Assembly: GCF_025698545.1 (NCBI RefSeq)
Contig: NC_068571.1
Coordinates: 49,881,733-49,945,732, forward strand
Source: Gossypium raimondii
Taxonomy: Eukaryota; Streptophyta; Magnoliopsida; Malvales; Malvaceae
Direction of reading: 5' to 3'
DNA: 64,000 nt
The notes under the pieces are model-generated. The model ran no database searches. It worked only from the letters and a program-made list of their open reading frames with translations, and had not been told where the DNA came from. This document shows, one piece after another, positions 12,838 through 24,427 of the stretch; the stretch's first letter is position 1, and every line of letters begins with the position of its first letter. The position numbers and the translations under genes are program-made.

Positions 12838-13455
12838 GGGTGTCTCCTTCCTTCAAAAGGTCCATTCAAGTGCCTTAACTTTTTATCTTTACATGCATTA
12901 CCCTTTGTGTACTGAAACTATTCTATGCTCAACTTGTTCCAAAAAGGGGTGATTTTCAGATATGGGGATTGAAACTTGTTTGTTACCTATCTCCCTCATT
13001 GTTTTCTTGAATGTATAATATATGTGTTTTTAGTTGTCCTAATTCTTGGCAGAGCACTCAAGTCTGTGTAGCTGCTGTAAACATGGACAAATATCGATAT
13101 GCAGGCTTTAGGTGGGTGAGCCATTAGTACAGTGACACCCATAAAGAACCTGCATTACATTACATTACAGGTTTCAATTAGTTCATAAAACAATGACTTG
13201 CTATATATAGTCCATTCCCCAAACACTTTTTTCACAGTATTTTGCTCATTTGCCTTGTAAATTCATATAACATATTCTTATCTCTAAGTCTTTTGGAATG
13301 AAGGAGACCTTAGCTAGAATAATATCTCATTTCATGTGCTATGGTCTGGGTTTCATCGTACATCACGACTGTTGTTGTTTTCCATTGTACGGTATATTGA
13401 ACAAAATGCTCTAAAGGCTTCAATTTTGGAATTTATTTGATCACGTTGTTTATCT
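12838..13455 (+). repeat. Tandem unit C (middle module deleted)
   Basis: Carries the 5' module (CCAAAAAGGGGTGATTTTCA), the conserved block (13026-13171) and directly the 3' module (TTTTGCTCATTTGCCTTGTA ... GGTATATTGAACAAAATG). The middle module of about 0.75 kb is missing. Just beyond lies unique GC-richer sequence (about 13460-13640) that may be the terminal exon of a transcript; a 9-codon ORF starts in GGAATGGCAGGCGTAGCC, but no product is recognised. Confidence 0.65.
13026..13171 (+). other. Conserved block of tandem unit C
   Basis: Identical lead and core to unit B except for isolated changes (ATATCGATATG instead of ATATCAATATG). The TTTAG/GTGGGTGAG donor-like end is kept. Confidence 0.4.
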
Positions 13456-15960
13456 CGATGGAATGGCAGGCGTAGCCGACGATGCCTCCTGAAAAAGATG
13501 TCCCGCCCACATCATGCAGGCTGTGTCGTTGAAGCAAGTAGAGAGTTATATGTTTGTGGTGAATTTGGGTCATTGCGCTGTTTGTTATCCCATGTTTGTA
13601 TGTGGTGGTTGAGCATTTGGGGCCATATGTTGGTGTTCAATCACTTTGGAAACTCGTAGGGTCGTAGTTTATCTCATTTGTATCTATGGAAAAGTCCAAT
13701 TGATATGGTTTTTTAATCTTAGGGAGATTAACAAATCAAAAATAAATTGAATTTATTATGGTATACTTACTACCAGAGGTTTTATTATTAAAATAGGCTT
13801 AATTTGGTGTTGTTTAGGAACACTTTAAACCTGAGGAGGCTGAAACACCTTTGATGAAGGCAGCCGGTGAAGGTCCTAATTTGTTAATGGTCAAACCGGT
13901 CGGAATACAAACTTATGTTTATTAAACAGAAAACGAAAACGCATTTTCTTTTTTGATAAAGCAGAATTATTGCAACAGATGCAAGACTTCCTGGAAAAAT
14001 ATAGTGGTATTTGTTCCATCTACTTGTACATTCTGTTCATAATATAATTCGTATGACTTTGCACCTATCCTGCCATATTTTACATTGAAGACAAAAACCA
14101 GTATGTTTTAGTAAAAGATGTTATAATAAAAAAAAGAGACTGTGTTTGTTGCCCGTCACTTGGACAATCAATTAGACTGATTCCTGACTTGCACACTTAC
14201 CCACTTGTTCACCAAAAACCAAAATTTGTGGGCCCCCCTCCTAATTCAATATCCAACAACCACTTTCATATCTATTTTATTTTATTTTTGAAACCGAACT
14301 AAAAAAATTTAAATTACTTTAATATACCAAAAATCTTGGTGGTTATAAAAAATGGTAAAATAAATATAATCATTACTCTTTAAAATATTAACAGAATAAG
14401 AAAAATTGAAATGTTTTCATATTTTCAATAAAAATCCTTAGAATTTGCAAAACTTCAGGAGGAGTGACTATCAAGGAAACTGCAGAAGCAGGGCCAATAG
14501 TCGACCAACCAGGACCAGCCGTCCATATTCAATGCCTTAATTTACATTTATTTTCTTTCTATGTTTTGGATTCCAAGCAATTTGCGTCTTCTTCCACTGA
14601 AAACTATATAGGGTTCATGAGATTGTTTGATTCGAAAAATAAAAAAACATTTCAATAAGTTTTAAAAATGTGTTATTTGCTATTTGAATAATAATAAAAT
14701 TTCAAATTTATTTAAATTTAATTTTAATTATAAATTTAAAAATGTGTAGGTTATGACTTTTCTAATTACTTATTATTTGATTGTGTATGAGATATTTTCT
14801 CTAATAACTTTTTTATGTCAGGAGAGTCATCACATCAACATTAAAAGACATTTATATATAATTATATGAAAATAATTGGCAATAAAACAACTTTCATAAG
14901 AACATATAATTAATGCATATTTTCTTCATATCAACAACAATAATATAAATAAATATATGAATTTTGAATTTATGTTAATATATACTTTTTAAGTTTCTAT
15001 ATTTTTAAAATTTAATCATTTTATTTTTATTTTAGGAATTTATTCTCTTTACTTTTTGAAATTTTAAAATTCAAATTTTATTAAATTTGTTTTATAATAT
15101 TTTGAAATTTTAAAAAATCACATATCTAACAAAAAAATAACATTATTTTAAATGATATTAGAAAAATAGTTATTAAGGAATAAATAATAAATTTCTTAAA
15201 ATAAAAATCAAGTTACTAAATTAAAGTATAAAAATTAGGAAAATATTTTAACCTAGAATTTGTTATAATAATGTCTTGAATAAATTATTAACTCTTTAGA
15301 ATATGAATTGTTTTAAGTTCATTTTAAGGATTTTGTAAAAAAGAATTCTCCATTCATTCTAAGATCAAAACATATTTAGAGATTCAATTTACAAAATAAT
15401 TAATTTAATATATTCATATAATTATTTTTTAAAATTAATATTTTTAACGAGTGGTAGCGATACTCTTCAATAACATAAAGAGATACTATATCATCTTGTA
15501 TCTCTTACTAATTATTTAATGTTATTTTAAAATCATTTTTATGTTATTGCCACATCATATTGATAATTTTTTAACTTACATTAGATCTTGGATCTTGGAT
15601 CATGGACTCATGATCTAGTGTTCATTCAATATCTAATATTTAAAGTTCAGGGTTTAAAATTCAGGTTAAAAAATATTAAAATGATGCATCAATTACATAA
15701 AAAATTAAATAATTAATAAAAGATACATGATATGCTGTATTTCATCTGATGCTAGTGTTATATATATATATATATAAAATATCTATTCTAATAAAATTAG
15801 ATAAAAATCTAATATTTAGATTTCAATTTATGACAGATAACAGTAACATTCTTACATATTTGAAGTACATATGTTTTTCCAACAATGGTCGCTGCCACGC
15901 CATTGCTTGCTTTTAACAAATAAAATTAATCATTTTTGTTCAATCCAAAGTAAGAAAATT
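13456..15960. other. Intergenic, AT-rich
   Basis: Apart from the possible terminal exon near 13460-13640, no gene was recognised. From about 14.27 kb the sequence is extremely AT-rich. A short (TA)n run lies at about 15758-15776. Confidence 0.5.
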
Positions 15961-15969
15961 TAATAAATT

Positions 15970-16615
15970 AATAAAGCTCTCTCATTTTCTTCGTTTTTTT
16001 CCTCCTCTTCCGCTTCCTTCCCTTCTTTATTCCTTTGTCCTCTTTCTTTGAATGTTTCAGTTCCTGTCTGTTTCACCTCATAATCCCTCGTTTTTCCTTT
16101 CAGTTTCCAAGAAATTTCTGTAGGGTTTTCCTTAGCTGGGCATGTAAGGATACTACTGACAACTCTTTAACAAAGCATCACTTTTTTTTTTGATAATTTT
16201 TATTCTTTTTCTCGCTTGAATCTTGTGTTATTTCATCTTTATGCATCAAATTAGCATCTGGGTTTCTCTTGTTTTGTTATATAAGACCTTAATTTGATCT
16301 TACCAAAGTTAGTGACTATTTTGTTTGTTGCCTAGCTTTCCAAGTGTAACTTTTATGGTTTTTTTTTTTTTTTTGTCTTAGCATTTAATCTAGCTTCATG
16401 TTTTTGCCTGCTCTTACTTATTTCTTTTCTTTCAACATTCATTTTTTTTATTACTATTCAAGATTAAGTTTTGATTTAGCTTAAGAATTTCTGTTGCGTG
16501 TAGTTATTAATTTCACTCTAAATTTTCTTTAGCTGCAAAAAATGGGGATCTAATACGCCAATTGAATTTAAAAGCTGTTAAAATTTAACATGATTCATTC
16601 AACTGCAGAAAAAAG
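15970..16615 (+). promoter_or_regulatory. Probable 5' UTR and leader intron of the PP2C gene
   Basis: A CT-rich leader (about 15970-16090: CTCTCTCATTTTC, TCCTCCTCTTCCGCTTCC) is followed by a donor (CAT/GTAAGG at 16144) and a TTCAACTGCAG acceptor at 16608, 7 bp before the start codon. A leader intron is common in plant PP2C genes. The transcription start is not determined. Confidence 0.55.
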
Positions 16616-19600
16616 ATGGGTATATATCTCAGCACCCCCAAAACTGAAAAATTCTCTGAAGATGGCGAGAATGACAGGGTTAGATATGGTTTATCATCTA
16701 TGCAAGGATGGCGTGCTACTATGGAAGATGCTGTGAGTAACAAATTAAACCTTTAGACCCAATAAGAACAAAAAAAAAAAAAAAACTCTTAACTTTCAAA
16801 TGTTTTGATAATTTGGACCCTTGTTGCTACATTCTATTACCTGGTTGAAAATTTTTCTTTTTGGGAGGAAAAATTTTGGTAAATATGTTTAGTCTGTTAT
16901 AAAAGGTCTTCCAAAACATAGAATTGAAGTTCTTTGTCATTTACTATTTGTAATGTGGGTCAATTTGTCATCTGTATTCCTTATGTTATATATATTGGAC
17001 CTTACATTTTATATATTTCTTTCAAATTACCAAATTCTGTTTATATGGATATGTTAGTTACCTTTTATTATTTGTTTTCATAGCATGCTGCATACCCTGA
17101 TCTTGATGCTTCTACTTCGTTCTTTGGTGTTTATGATGGTCATGGAGGTAAGACTTGGATGGTTCAGGTACTTATGATTGTTTTCAGCTCCATATACAGG
17201 TTACTGAAGGAGCTTGAACCTATTGTCTTTTCAAATGATTTTTAATTCTTAGCTACTTTTCAACTTTTTGTCTACAAAGGGTCCTCATCAGGGCTGAACC
17301 TATGAATTATGTGATTTTTTTTTTGGGGGGGGGGGGGGCAAGATAATTTTTTTTTTTTTAGTTTGGGGCCAAAGCTAGAAATTTTGTATTAAAATGGCTT
17401 CAATTGATTTTTTAACTTTTGAGAGGGGCCAAAAATGCAATTTTTCTGTTTAACAAAGAGGCTAAAAGGGATTAGATTGAATTATTAACATTTCGGAGGG
17501 ACTAAAGTTGAATTGTACCATTTAACCAGGGGGGCCGAGGCCCCTCCCTGCCCCCTGGCCTGGTTGTCACAGTTGCTGGGGCTTAACTTTGATGCTAAGG
17601 TGAATACTTTTATAGATCGCTTTGAGAATAACATCCTGATTTTTACAAATACGGTCACAAGTCTTAGTAGTTGCCAGCGTTCATGGTAAACTTATCCAAA
17701 TTCATAACTTGCAGGCAAGGTGGTTGCAAAATTCTGTGCCAAATATCTTCATCAGCAGGTTCTCAAGCATGAAGCATATGCAGCTGGGGACATAGGAACA
17801 TCACTTCAGGAAGCATTTTTCAGGTTATGTAATTTGATTATGTTTGTTCTTCACTATGTTCTCATTGTTAGGGAGGTCAACAAAGCAGTTCTGGTGCCTC
17901 GATAATTTGAGGGATTTCGGTGTTTAGTACCTGCTACTAACAATGTGTGTTGATCAATTCTTTGATACTTGAAGTGTGAGAGTGACTTTTTCATTTTGTT
18001 CCACTTTTTACGCCTGCTAACATCTCATCGTGAATTTCACAAGGCTTAAGTCCTTCTAGCAGAAACATACGCATGCATGTTCCATGCATATTGAAATAGC
18101 AATAACAAGGTTTATTGAAATGCCTTTCCATATATTTTTTGTTTTATATGTTTCTAACTTGAGTTACATTTAATGCAGAATGGATGAGATGATGCGTGGA
18201 CAAAGAGGATGGAGAGAATTAGCCATTTTGGGCGATAAAATAAATAAGTTTACTGGCATGATAGAAGGATTGATATGGTCTCCAAGGGGTGGGGATAGTA
18301 ATGACCAAGTTGATAATTGGGCCTTTGAGGAGGTACTTACGTAAACAAAAAGAATATACCCGGGTTGTTGTCCTTAACTATTATGCTAAATAGAAAGTAG
18401 ACGATAGCCACTAACTATGATGGAAACCTAGATCAAAGAAGAAAAATCAAACATCATTACTACTTGTTTACTTTTAGTTTGAGCTGATATGGTGTGTCTA
18501 TGCAGATTATATTGTGGAGAGTTCATTTCCATCTTGAACATTAATATCTTACTCTGCATTTTACCTTTTGGGTTGAGGCAGGTATCATAAATGTACAATC
18601 CGGGTTTGTCTGTGATTGCATGATAATATGATTCATCCATGATTTTCATGAATTAATTTATTTGTACAATTAAGGCACAAGAACTTGTGTGTTTAGTTTA
18701 TATTTCTTTTTTATAATTGTAATCAGGGCCCTCATTCTGACTTTCCTGGACCTACTTCCGGTAGCACAGCCTGTGTTGCAGTTATTAGAAATAACCAACT
18801 TATCGTTGCAAATGCCGGCGACTCACGTTGTGTGATATCTAGAAAGGGTCAGGTAATATTCTATTAATGATATAATTTCTTCTCAGCCAGATTCTAAAAA
18901 TCGAGATTATCCTTGTTAATCAATTTAATTGTTAATGGATCGATAGGCTTTTGTACTTTTAATTACGAGACATCGAACATGAGTGTTGTTGTAGGGAATG
19001 CACTTTTCTGTCTGAATTAATGGTCTATTTTATTTGTGTTCTTAAATGGCTTCCTTTTGTTTAGGCATACAATCTCTCTAGAGATCACAAACCTGATCTT
19101 GAGGTCGAGAAAGAAAGGATCTTAAAAGCTGGGGGGTTTATACATGCAGGACGTGTCAATGGCAGTTTGAATCTTGCAAGAGCGATAGGTAATTACTTTA
19201 ACTCTTCCTATGCAAATGAATGCTTCCATGCATCAATAAGGGAAGTAAAGAGAGAAAGAGATGTAGATATGTAGTTTCAATCCATCAATTCTTTTTTGCT
19301 GCAGGTGACATGGAATTCAAGCAGAATAAATTTTTGTCTGCTGAAAAGCAAATTGTAACTGCAAATCCAGATATAAACACCGTAAGTATATTCTCTTTAA
19401 GCATGGTGGCCAGATCACTATACTATAATTTTTTTTCCTACTTTTGCTATATGTTTTCATATCAGTCCTAAAAATATTTGGAGCTTGTAGTCACTAACTT
19501 CTACATCTTACTAATTTTCTATTAGATTGAGCTTTGTGATGATGATGAGTTCATGGTTCTGGCATGTGACGGAATCTGGTATTCAGTGCATTTTCCTTAT

Positions 19601-20057
19601 ATTATATAGAAGTAGAATTAATATGTCTCATTTAGTTGATTACTCATACTCTTCATGGCTCAATACCTAATGCCTTTTGAATTATGGATTTTACGTTTCA
19701 GGGACTGCATGTCAAGTCAGACACTAGTTGATTTCATTCATGACCAACTAAAATCGGTATGTATATATAAGCATCTCTAACTTTCGTCAAACTGTAATGT
19801 TTGAATACTCAGGTTTGAATACTTAGTATAAACTATTGAATGCAATGCAGGAAAGCAAGCTTTCTGTTGTTTGTGAGAGGGTACTTGACAAGTGCTTAGC
19901 ACCATCAACAGCCACCGGTGAGGGTTGTGATAATATGACCATGATCTTGGTGCAGTTCAAGAAACCGATCAAATCCACCTCATCCGCAGAGGAGCAATCC
20001 TCGAATTCCGAATCCACTGAAACTGAACCAAAGCTAGAGGGAAATGCAGAAAAGTAG
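16616..20057 (+). CDS. Protein phosphatase 2C (PP2C60-like), 10 coding exons
   Basis: Coding exons are 16616-16732, 17084-17147, 17715-17823, 18179-18332, 18727-18852, 19065-19188, 19305-19381, 19526-19578, 19702-19756 and 19851-20057: 1086 bp, 361 aa, all junctions in frame. The N-terminus MGIYLS fits a myristoylation site (Gly2, Ser6), suggesting membrane association. PPM-family motifs are complete: [21 protein letters not shown] (metal-binding Asp57), SGSTA, NAGDSR, RDHKP, ACDGIWD (Asp272) and CDNMT (Asp320). The last 30 residues are Ser/Glu-rich. By family knowledge it is a Mg/Mn-dependent Ser/Thr phosphatase. Its position next to GPX and ENODL matches At4g31860 (PP2C60) as I remember it; At2g25070 is the alternative. 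The specific substrate is unknown. The gene looks intact. Confidence 0.93.
17285..17580. repeat. Dispersed repeat inserted in PP2C intron 2
   Basis: Between the second and third coding exons lies a G-rich, GGGGCCAAA-bearing segment: poly(T), a run of 13 G (about 17326-17338), GGGGCCAAAGCTAG, GAGAGGGGCCAAAAATGC, and an end AGGGGGGCCGAGGCCCCTCC. Its composition differs sharply from the AT-rich intron. It resembles a common short plant repeat. Neither clear terminal repeats nor a target duplication were found, so the limits are approximate. Confidence 0.5.
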
Positions 20058-20181
20058 TTGCTGCAACTGTTAGGGGAGCCTTGGAGGTGTCAGATCCTCT
20101 GATTGAAGATTTGACGACCCTTTGGTTCCTCAAATATTGTGGTATGCATTTGTAGATGGGTTAGAGAAGGAATGAATTGAC

Positions 20182-20207
<26 letters not shown>
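20182..20207. repeat. (AT)n microsatellite
   Basis: Thirteen AT dinucleotides, about 125 bp downstream of the PP2C stop codon and probably within or near its 3' UTR. Confidence 0.9.
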
Positions 20208-20212
<5 letters not shown>

Positions 20213-20912
20213 GCACCACCACATTATGACAAAATAGCATGTACAGAATGTTTTCTGGGTCATGGATCTTGTGTTAAAAGAATCTTTATGTTGTATTATA
20301 CCTTTTAGATGAAGGACCACTTTAAAAGTCTTACTAAAACATCTTAAATTACCTTGAAGAGATGTGAGACCCTGGTTGCAATTACAGTTGGTGTGGTGTT
20401 AAATTATGACAAATTCATGAATGAAAGCTTCAATGGTATTATGGACTTCAAGTAGCCTTATAACTCGATTATGCATTTTTTTATGTAAGAATTTAGGCAT
20501 TCAAGTATTTTATAAAAGAAGAAGACATCAAAGCACCTGATGTGGGATGTGTTTAAGAGCAACATCATTACAACCCGATGTGGATGGAAAACACTATTGG
20601 GTCAAATAAAAGATTGAAAATGCAAAAACTCCGGTTTAAATTTTGGTTTTTTGGTATTTTCTTTAATTGAGTAACTGGTGACATTATTGACAGAAAATTT
20701 TAGTTTTTATCTCACATGTTTCCTTCTGGTTTTATGGTATGGCTACCAAAACCATAACTTGTTAAGAGACTTGATTAACCCCAGCTTGGTCGTAAATGTG
20801 TGAAGAAACATATGCAAAAAAATATAGAATAATCAAACCAATAAATAAAAATGAATTTGCTATTTCTATAGCAACTCAACTACATAAAAAAATAATCTAA
20901 TGGATATCAAAC
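20208..20912. other. Convergent intergenic region between PP2C and ENODL
   Basis: Holds the 3' flanks of two convergent genes. No gene or repeat was recognised. Confidence 0.5.
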
Positions 20913-21527
20913 TCAAAACAACCCCAAAACCAAAACCCCCACTGTCGCCAACAAACCAGCCTTCAACACTGCAACTCCGCTTGTTGGAGCAACAGCCGGA
21001 CCTTCAAAATCAACCGGCGAAGGTGCTGGAGAGATTCCAATGTACCTATGCTTTTGAGACATCACAACCACAATCATCTTCTGGCCTTGCTCGCAGTGGC
21101 CCTTTGCTCCACTCATGAAGAAATATGGTCCTGACTTTTCAAGCTTCACCTTGGTGTTCCCATCTTTGTAGTCAGCAATCGGGTTCGACGTATTGCAACT
21201 TGTATAATCCTCCTTACTCACTTGGAGCACCGAGTCTTTACCACCATCATATTTCCACACTGTAACAATACACCAAACAGGAATTGTTAAACAATGCCCA
21301 CAAAAGTGAAACAGCAGACATAAGTAGCTTTACATACCGAGAGAGTCGCCGATTTGGAAACGAGCTTTTTCAGCCCATTTGTTGAGAGAATCTGATTCAG
21401 AAGAAGGTATCTTCCAAGCGCCTGTTTTGCCACCAACCATGATTTCTTTACCTTGTGCAAAGCTTAAAAATATGAACAAAAGCACCAAAGAAGGAGTTAT
21501 ACTTCTTGAAAAAGCTTTAGCAGCCAT
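20913..21527 (-). CDS. Early nodulin-like (phytocyanin-fold) GPI-anchored protein, 2 exons
   Basis: Exons 21527-21338 and 21259-20913 give 178 aa. Residues 1-26 are a signal peptide (hydrophobic LVLLFIFLSFAQG). A plastocyanin-like domain follows (KEIMVGGKTGAWKIP, NKWAE, RFQIGDSL, VWKYD, SCNTSNPI, SGPYFFMSGAKGHCEQGQKM), with two Cys that would form the structural disulfide. The His/Cys/His/Met copper site of true phytocyanins is incomplete: no His follows VWKYDGGKDSVLQV, and the residues after the second Cys are not His/Met-like. It therefore probably does not bind copper, as is known for ENODLs. A short Pro/Ala/Ser segment (PAPSP) precedes a hydrophobic C-terminus, typical of a GPI signal, so the expected site is the outer plasma membrane. 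Synteny points to ENODL15 (ENODL13/14 are close relatives). The role may be in cell-surface carbohydrate or arabinogalactan-type signalling, which is family inference. Confidence 0.92.
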
Positions 21528-21629
21528 GGGGAAATCAAAAGTCTGAAAAAGCTGAGCTGAAAGAGAAAGCAGAGGACTGAGTGGTTAGATAAAAGAAGAG
21601 AGGTGAGTTGGGTTGGTGAGTGAGTGAGT

Positions 21630-21644
21630 GTATTTATATATAGG
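21630..21644 (-). promoter_or_regulatory. TATA box of the ENODL gene
   Basis: Read on the minus strand, CCTATATATAAATAC lies about 105 bp upstream of the ENODL start codon, a typical plant spacing with a short leader. Tandem GAGT units and a CT-rich leader lie between it and the ATG. Confidence 0.65.
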
Positions 21645-22192
21645 TGAGAATGCGTGGAAAGTAGCCGTTACAAGGATGGGTTTTAATGGCGGGGCACATG
21701 GCATTTTCTGGGGCACTGAGTCTCTGACTCGTTGTCCCTTCGCCGTTGTAACGGTTAATAAATAGCATGAAAAAGAGAGCAATGGATGTAACGGTCAAAT
21801 ATAGATAATCCAAGGGGGAGTAGACGATGGTCTTTTCAACGTTAGCCGTTCTTTCGTGCGTGCCATGACTGGGGATATTTTTCATTTTATTTCCCAGAGT
21901 TTTTTTTTTTAATAATCTCTTACCAGTTACTTTTTACATAATTTTTAAACTTATATTAGTAATAATGTCTATATTAATTGAGTTAATATTTAATTTATGA
22001 AAGGATTTTATGTTTGTATAAATTAATATATGGAAAATAAATAATTATTTGTATTTATTTTTAAATTGAGTCTATTTCTTCTATAAAATTTGTTGCTAAT
22101 GTAAATTTATATATTCAATGATAAATTGGTATTTGCAATTAATGTGTCTGAGCGTTTTACATGTTCTTTTTCCTTTTCTGGGATAATTAGGG

Positions 22193-22625
22193 AGGGTTTT
22201 GCTTAACTTAAATTCTGTTAATAATCCTTGTATTTTATAAAAATTTCGATTTAGTTCATGTACTTTAATTTAGTCAATTGTAGTTCTTGTGCTTTTCAAA
22301 ATTTATAATTTTAGTTCAGACCTAAACAGTAGCGGTTAAATTCATTTGGTTAAATTTAATTACTAGTCTCATACTATGCGTGCAATTGTAGATTTAGTCC
22401 ATATTCTCCAATTGAATCATTTTAGCCCCTATACTTTTTAAAATTTAAAAAATTATTTTAATATGTGAAAATAACAAACCTGGCATGACAATATGTTTCT
22501 TGCATCAAATATTTTGAAATAACATAACTTAATTTTAACAATTCTCGTTTGATGAAAATTAAAATTTTAAAATTTAAAAGTATAAAAACTAAACTATAGA
22601 AACTTAGAACATAATTTAACCTAAA
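22193..22625 (+). repeat. Dispersed ~450-bp AT-rich repeat, copy 1
   Basis: Noncoding. It shares ordered words with segments at 25885-26340 and 55990-56460 in the same orientation: TAGCGGTTAAA-like, CATACTATGC, AATTGTAGATTTAGTCC, CAATATGTTTCTTGCAT and CATAACTTAA. Probably an old MITE-type family. The rest of 21.7-23.1 kb is AT-rich without recognised content. Confidence 0.5.
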
Positions 22626-23139
22626 TGAATAAGTGTGTGAGCCACTGAGCGTTTTGCTCATCTTTGTTGCATTGCACTGGTTTGTAGTGTGAATCTATAT
22701 AATATATAAAATTTATAATTACGATAAATACATTCATATAATTATGATTAAAATTAAATTATCATGATAAATAAATTGATAATCGTAATAAATTAGAATA
22801 CATTTGAACAAATATCGCACACGATAAATTAGTTTAAATCAAAATAAAATCTCAACAGTAAATTCATACATACGTAAATACATGAAAAGACTCCTACTTC
22901 AATATTTGAAGTTTTTTTTAGCCTTTTTATCAACACTTAAAAAATAAATAAATTTTAATTGTATCAGCCTTATTCCTCCTTCTTCATGCGTTACAAACCC
23001 AAAAGATTCTTCTTCAACTACACTGCTAAGTCTCCACCTTTTTTGGTATACATTTTTATGGTGGAGCAATTAAAATGTATACCACACAGTTGAAAATTTT
23101 AAAATGAAAAATATTTAATTCTTAATTAAAAGTAAATTG

Positions 23140-24427
23140 TAGGGTTTATTATAGCTTGTTGGTTTAATGCGCACAAATACTATTGCACGCAAAATATTAT
23201 GTCCTTATGTTGTAATAGGGAATTTCGTTCTCATAAACAATGACCTAGCTATTAATTGGAGACGTTTGATATATTATTTAACTAAACCATTTTGTGTGTG
23301 AACATGAGTTACATGATGTTCAGCTTTTATCTTAATTGATATGTAATAATCATTTAAAACTTGGGATGTAAACTCACTAGAATTATCAAGATAAATCTTG
23401 ATTGTATAATCTGAAATTTGTGCTCTTAATCGAATTATTTGAGCAAGTAGTCTCACAAAAGTTAAGTTGCGAGTCGGTAGTAAACACAGATGTGACCACC
23501 TAGTAGATGCATCTATCAAAACTAGACATGTTCATAGTCGGGCAGGGTGACACGCCCGAAAAGTGGGAGGATTTAGGTAAAAATATAGGCCCAAACAAAT
23601 AGACTTGGGAAAAAAAGGCCCATTTAGAAAACGTGACAGTCCTCGAGTAAGACTTTTTTGGTTCAAGCCTGGCTCGACCTAAATTTGCAGAAAAAAAACT
23701 GTTTTTTTTTTGCTATTTTCTTACTATTTTTTACTGTTTTGCTGCTATTTCTCATTGTTTTCTCGCTATTTTACTATTATTTCACTATTATGTTGCTAGT
23801 TGCTACTATTTTGTTGTTATTATTTGAATATTTATAACTCTTGTTTTATTGTTAATTTTGTTACTATTTTAGAGGCATTTGCTTGTTAAGTTGCACATAT
23901 TTTAGTATTATTCAAGTATACATATTTTTTAATTTATTTTCAATTTGTTGGGAAACATTTATTTTAATATTTTTAGTATTTTTGATGTATTATATTTTTT
24001 AAATATATATATATAAGATTTAATACAAGCGGGTCAGGCTATGCCTGAGTTTAGCATTTTTATCTCGATCGGGCTTGGGTAAAATTTTAGTCTCATTTTC
24101 AAGCCAGGCCAGGCTCGGGCTTAAGATTTTGGTTGGGCCTGACCCGGTCCATGAACACCTCTAATCAAAACCATAAAATATCTGAATGATCCACATGGTG
24201 GATGAATAAGTCCACATATATCACCTTGAATACGCTTCAAAATTGTGAGAGATTAAATCCTAATTTTTTTTGGTGATGGTCTAATAATAATACACTTTCC
24301 TTAAGAACATGCATCACATGAGAATTCTTTTAATTCAATAATCTTCTAATTCTTTAATGGGTGTCCAATTGAATTCTTGATTTTTCTTTGCATCATAATA
24401 GATCCGAGATGGCCTAATCGATCATGT
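23140..24427 (-). pseudogene. Ty1-copia pol remnant (pre-integrase and integrase), split by a hAT MITE
   Basis: On the minus strand 24427-24164 encodes a decayed pre-integrase segment (DRLGH, CDAC) and the start of the integrase core (QGDICGLIHPPCG). 23514 to about 23140 continues it (IDASTRWSH, a DNSSEF region with the second core Asp, HTQNG, then IKRLQLIAR). Several stops and frameshifts are present. No LTRs, protease or reverse transcriptase were found nearby, so this is only a fragment. The 23523-24163 insert separates two parts that are otherwise in the same frame. Confidence 0.85.
23523..24163. mobile_element. Non-autonomous hAT element (MITE), 641 bp, perfect 8-bp target duplication
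   Basis: Ends TAGACATGTTCATAG and (complement) TAGAGGTGTTCATGG are hAT-type terminal inverted repeats. Both flanks carry ATCAAAAC (23515-23522 and 24164-24171), an exact 8-bp duplication as hAT transposases make. GC-rich subterminal zones surround a core rich in (GCTATTTT)-like repeats. It has no coding capacity. Confidence 0.9.
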
